Shown here piece after piece: positions 59,744-64,000 of a stretch of DNA of 64,000 bases (position 1 is its first letter; each line of letters opens with the position of its first letter). The stretch spans positions 901,534 through 965,533 of the forward strand of contig WBMV01005969.1 in NCBI GenBank assembly GCA_013396655.1, in the 5' to 3' direction. Below the pieces are notes generated by a model that did not search any database, was not told the origin of the DNA, and worked only from the letters and a program-made list of their open reading frames with translations. This stretch comes from Campylorhamphus procurvoides (taxonomy: Eukaryota > Chordata > Aves > Passeriformes > Dendrocolaptidae). A program made the translations under genes and the position numbers.

Positions 59744-62700
59744 AGTGTCTCAAACCGAACTTCAGATGGTCTCAAGCAGCAGTTGTAGGTGGCAAAAGGC
59801 AGACTTCAGGCAGGGAGGAGAAGAGAGCGCAGTACTCTCTGTCATTGATCATCCCAGCTCGACCCCACTCTGAAAGCACTGCACTTCTCACAATGGCAGA
59901 TAAACAAAGGCAGTGCAGAAGCTCTGGTGGTTTGATGTTGTATCTACAAAAAATAAATAAAGCAGGGGAAAGTTAACATTTATTCCATTCACTACTGTAA
60001 TGGAAGCAAAACACTCTTCTCAGTCCCATGTCACATACTTTTTTGGTCCTTTTCTTAAAAGTACATAAACATTAGAGAGCACTTAAGCCCAATTCTTCTA
60101 GAATATTTTTTGAGAACTCCTCCAGTTTATCATCATAGAAAGAAATGTCTGTGTCTCTGGGGCCCAGTCAAAGCTCTCCCACCAAGACCCTCAAAGCCAA
60201 TCCCATTAGTGGTTTACACTATGTATTAACAGGACTAGCTTTCAGGGCACCAGAATTCAGCTGTTAAAAGGATTGAAATGCATAATGTCTGTAGATACTG
60301 AAAGTCAGAGGCTGAACCAATTAACTGTTTCCTGCCACCTGGCAGAACACTTTCTGGGCAAGCTGGTCACTGCTGCTCAAGAAGTACAGATTTAGCTGTC
60401 TCAAGGGTAACCTCTGCCTAAGCAGACTTGTCTGCCATGGCTTCAACTGTGGAGATCAGCTGGTCAAAATAATAATATGGGAAAGTAAGGGCATCTTATG
60501 AGGAATAGCTGTTTCTTATCCCATTCCACCATTTGCTTGAGATGCGCAAATTGTTGCAGAAGAGCAGCAGAACTCTGTAGCAGCAGCAGCTGGAGCATGG
60601 AAGGTCACGAGTCTATTCAACTCTCTTCTGTGAACCCTCTTTTCCCCAGTTAAACATCCAGGAGGCAGACACTTCCCAAGCTAGTTTGTCATTGGTATCT
60701 TACTCATTTACACAGGACTGTGGAGGGTGCAAGAAGGTGCACCATGAACACCCTCAGCATCTCTGCTGGTCACCCTCATTCTGTGTCCATCAGCTGAAAA
60801 CTGGTAAGTCAAGGAGGCAGAGAAGATGTTTTGCCTAGCATTTGGCAGAGGAGGCCTGGCGGACATTGGAGGGTGATGGAGAGGGAGGGGCAGAGTATAT
60901 TCAATTCCAGTTCATAGTGTAAGTTGGGAAGATCATCTTTCACACCAAGGTGCAAGACTAATTATACTGTATCTGAAGATCAGTGAGACTTACTGGCATA
61001 CTCAGAGACCAATTCACCTCTCCCTTACTGCAGGCTTTTCCCCAAATTCCTGCTGTTTGAAATTACAGGGTTATTGTAACTTCCTGCTTCAGCAAAGCTC
61101 AAGTGGATGCTGTAGGGCCAAGGCAGAAGAGTGCCTTGAGAGGCAGGCATATGGGAGAAGAAGAGAGCATAGGAGACCATAGTGAATAGTCTCCAACCTA
61201 ATGTATGCCTTGACATTTCAAGTTTCATCAGCTTGTCTGTATGCAAGGTAATAAAGTTTTATTGGTGTGCAGTGCACATTTGGTGAGTGATAGATTACAA
61301 CAATATTACCAAGTCCCTTGCTGAAAAGCCATGTGGGGAAAACAGAAGTAATGTTTTTGTTTTCCAGGTATACCTTCTCTTTCTTATGTTGTTCTTTAAT
61401 GGAACTTCAGTATCTTAAAATTAAATATTAGGAAATGGTATGTTAACTTTGTCTATGTATCCAGTACAGCCTGGATATGTATAATTTCTTGCTTAAGTTT
61501 ATGTGAAATTCACTGCTGGTTTATAAATACTTAGCTTCTGGATGAAATCTGCTTTAGCTTAGAGAAGATGGTGAAAGAAACCAAGCCTGTAACTTCAGAG
61601 GCTGTAGGCAGAACCCAGTGCAATGACTGCCTTGGGATATTGCAGAACAAACAATGGCAACAGTAACTATCAGTACTGCCAGCCTCAGGGACTCCAAAAT
61701 GACTGTGTCTGCTGCTTAAATAGGATAGTCATTGGCCTAGGACAAGGATTAGCTAAGCTCTCTGGAGAAAGCAAGACTGATTTCAGATGTGTCCAATCCG
61801 CTTGACTGTTTCAAGGTTTGTGCTCATCACAGCTTTCAGTTTTCCCAGGCTGCGGCAATGCTGTAGCCATTCCCTGACTCGGTAAGTCTGTGCATGTGTG
61901 TTGCTTGCATAACCCTGTTTGAATCTCAAGTCAGATCTATGAGAATATACCTGTTGTACCTCTGGATTCATGAGCATAACCCAGTTAAAGAGTTGAATGC
62001 GCAAATGATCTCTTTATTTGCATTCCATGTAGGCGCAGGCTGATAGCAGATAATACTGCAACATATGAGGATGAGGCTCTCAGTAACTATCCTTGTTCAT
62101 TTGGATAGTCTGTGATTTTATGTTATTTGATACTAGATGTGACCAAATGCTTAAAATACTTTAAAAATGTGTCCATTAAATGGCAGAGGCAATTCAAATC
62201 ATCCTCAGTACCCTTCTATTCTGCTGCATACTTCATGAAATGTTCCCATGGCATGGCTAAGATCGCAGAGGGATGTGATGCCTATGACAAGTAGTTCATT
62301 GTGTACAACAGTTCAGATAGAGTCAAGAGCTCTGAATCTATTACCTTTCAGGTCACTGAGCTGCAGGTTGTATGGAAAACACCTCATACATCAAACCACT
62401 GGAATTATAATAGGAATGAATAGAGGTGAAAAAGTTATATACAAAGCAAACAGATAAAACATCCAATTATTAAACCTCTTGCTGAACAGGAAAAAAAAAG
62501 AAAAAGAAAATCAAAGGCACACTGGAAGTTCTTTTGCTACTAAAAGCATGTGGTTCTTTGAATCATTTCTTGCTGGCTACAGAAGAAATTCTGTACATAG
62601 AAAGAAGAACAAAAAGCTACAAACAAAAAACCAGAGGAATTTATATTCCCTTTGATTTATAGTCCATAGAGGACACTGCACTTTCTCCAGGACCATCGGT

Positions 62701-64000
62701 CATATTTTATATTTCCCACCCCACACTGCAGGCTAGGAAACAGTCAGTCAAACCTGAAAAGGGGAAAATGATAATCAGAACATATCAGCTGTGTAAATCT
62801 TCAGCCATGAGTAAGGCATTATTTGCCACCAAGAAGCATTGGTGTCTCCATAAAGGGTATCATTCTCTGCACAGTCACCAACAGAATCCAGTTATTGGGT
62901 TAAGGCAGGGCTCAACACATGCTGTCAATACTGTTCAGGTAGCAGAGCAGGGCTCCAACAGCTGTTGCTCTCTGTTTTCCTGCCAAAATCAGTACCAGGA
63001 AGGTAGTTGGCCATCTCCACTCTTGTGTTGTCAAAGGATACCTCATATTTTTAATTGATTATGTTTCAGTTCATCTTGCTTAATTTTAGGCAGGTAAATA
63101 ACATGCCTAATGGTCCCCATATAATTGGAGTCTCTCAGTCACTTTTTTGGGTGCTTCAGAACTGAATGAACTCTGGCAATATCTACCCTTCCTATTGAAG
63201 ACTGAAGAAAACTAGTGTAAATAGGGTCCCTGTAAAAACTTTGGATTTCTTATGGTAAACTTCCTGCTCTGTTCTACTTCAGGACAACACCTGGTCAAAA
63301 GTTTCTATGATATCCTACTCCCATGCTTCCTTTCTTACTTTTGAAAGAGCAGGTCCTCTATCTGAGGTCCTTCATTCTTAAGGATAATAGAAAAGTTGTA
63401 AGACCACTTTGAATTTAAGAAAGACATATTCTCCTTCTAACTTTGCTTTCAGTAGGTGATTATGAAAACTCTTCCTTCTTAGTGTCAAAAGATTGATGGA
63501 TGGGAGCATGATATATTGAACAGGCTTTAGGTGGAGGTCACACATGTGAAAGATAAGATCAAAACCAAGGAATTATTGATACTTCAAACTCTTACTCACA
63601 ACACATAGATGGTCAAGTTATTCCACAAACAGGAAAAACATAGCAGTCACACCTTGAGACCACACTCAGACACACTTAAGCCTTCTTTCCCTTATTCCAT
63701 ACCCCATTTTCTGTTACCAAAACACTCACTACTGCAGATAGGTACTACAATCATTTCTTGCTCTAGCATTTTCTGCTCTAGCATTTTCCTAAGCCCCTAC
63801 ACCTCCTTCTCACAACTCTCTCTTTCAATGGTCACAGAATGTGTCATCTGAAACAGCACTTTTTTATGCTTCCTGATGGTCTTCTCTCCTGGGCAAAACA
63901 GAGCACACCAAATTCCTCCCAGTAGCCTGTCACCTGCTTCACAGGTTGTGCCTGCCATGTCTGGTTGAGCCTGGTCAGAGTAGTAGTAGGTGTGAGTACT
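59744..64000. other. No gene recognised
   Basis: Somewhat GC-richer than the left of the window. A short tandem pair (CTCTAGCATTTTC, 15-bp period) lies at 63761-63788. Open frames at 61025-61246, 61623-62004, 62112-62457, 62768-63058 and 63609-63851 show no splice context, start context or motif. No repeat family recognised. Confidence 0.4.
63761..63788. repeat. 15-bp tandem pair
   Basis: CTCTAGCATTTTCTG is followed at once by CTCTAGCATTTTC. Exact over 13 bases of the second copy. Confidence 0.9.

Overview
The window looks like gene-poor, AT-rich nuclear DNA of a bird, most likely a passerine. I see no prokaryotic features. The evidence is: several CR1 LINE fragments of different ages; a tRNA-Ile/CR1 SINE of the kind described from zebra finch (TguSINE1-like); and at least seven endogenous-retrovirus LTRs, mostly solo and mostly with target-site duplications still readable. 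The rest is AT-rich DNA with the short tandem repeats, homopolymers and inverted repeats usual in vertebrate introns or intergenic DNA. I see no tRNA, rRNA or CRISPR array, no CpG island and no long open reading frame.

Layout. 0-18 kb: one CR1 fragment at the left end, then mostly unannotatable DNA with a perfect 34-bp tandem duplication, a G-run tract and two exon-like segments (5.3 and 8.2 kb). 18.2-21.9 kb: three LTRs, all in minus orientation, with 5-, 6- and 5-bp target duplications. 24-28 kb: an exon-like segment starting inside a 19-bp triplicate repeat, then two CR1 fragments. 29.7-30.8 kb: a long plus-strand solo LTR. 38-40 kb: an old CR1 and the SINE. 41.5-45.2 kb: a second LTR cluster, including one LTR inserted inside another with both target duplications visible. 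47.7 kb: a CR1 fragment. 51-60 kb: the best protein-like exon candidates.

Coding content. No gene can be named. A set of plus-strand segments with good splice signals and protein-like open frames (24315-24428, 36746-36805, 51312-51411, 58770-59073, perhaps 59282-59743) have mutually compatible splice phases. They could be exons of one gene with large introns. This is an inference from splice motifs and frame only. Decoy splice sites are common in 64 kb, so each exon should be read as a hypothesis. The strongest is 58770-59073, which encodes a C-x2-C motif and ends at a near-consensus donor.

Most short open frames in the window are chance. Several overlap LTRs or CR1 copies and are not genes. 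I found no clear sign of a new biological system. The items most worth checking are the possible split gene, the exon-like segment at 8.2 kb with a stop just before its donor, and the nested LTR.
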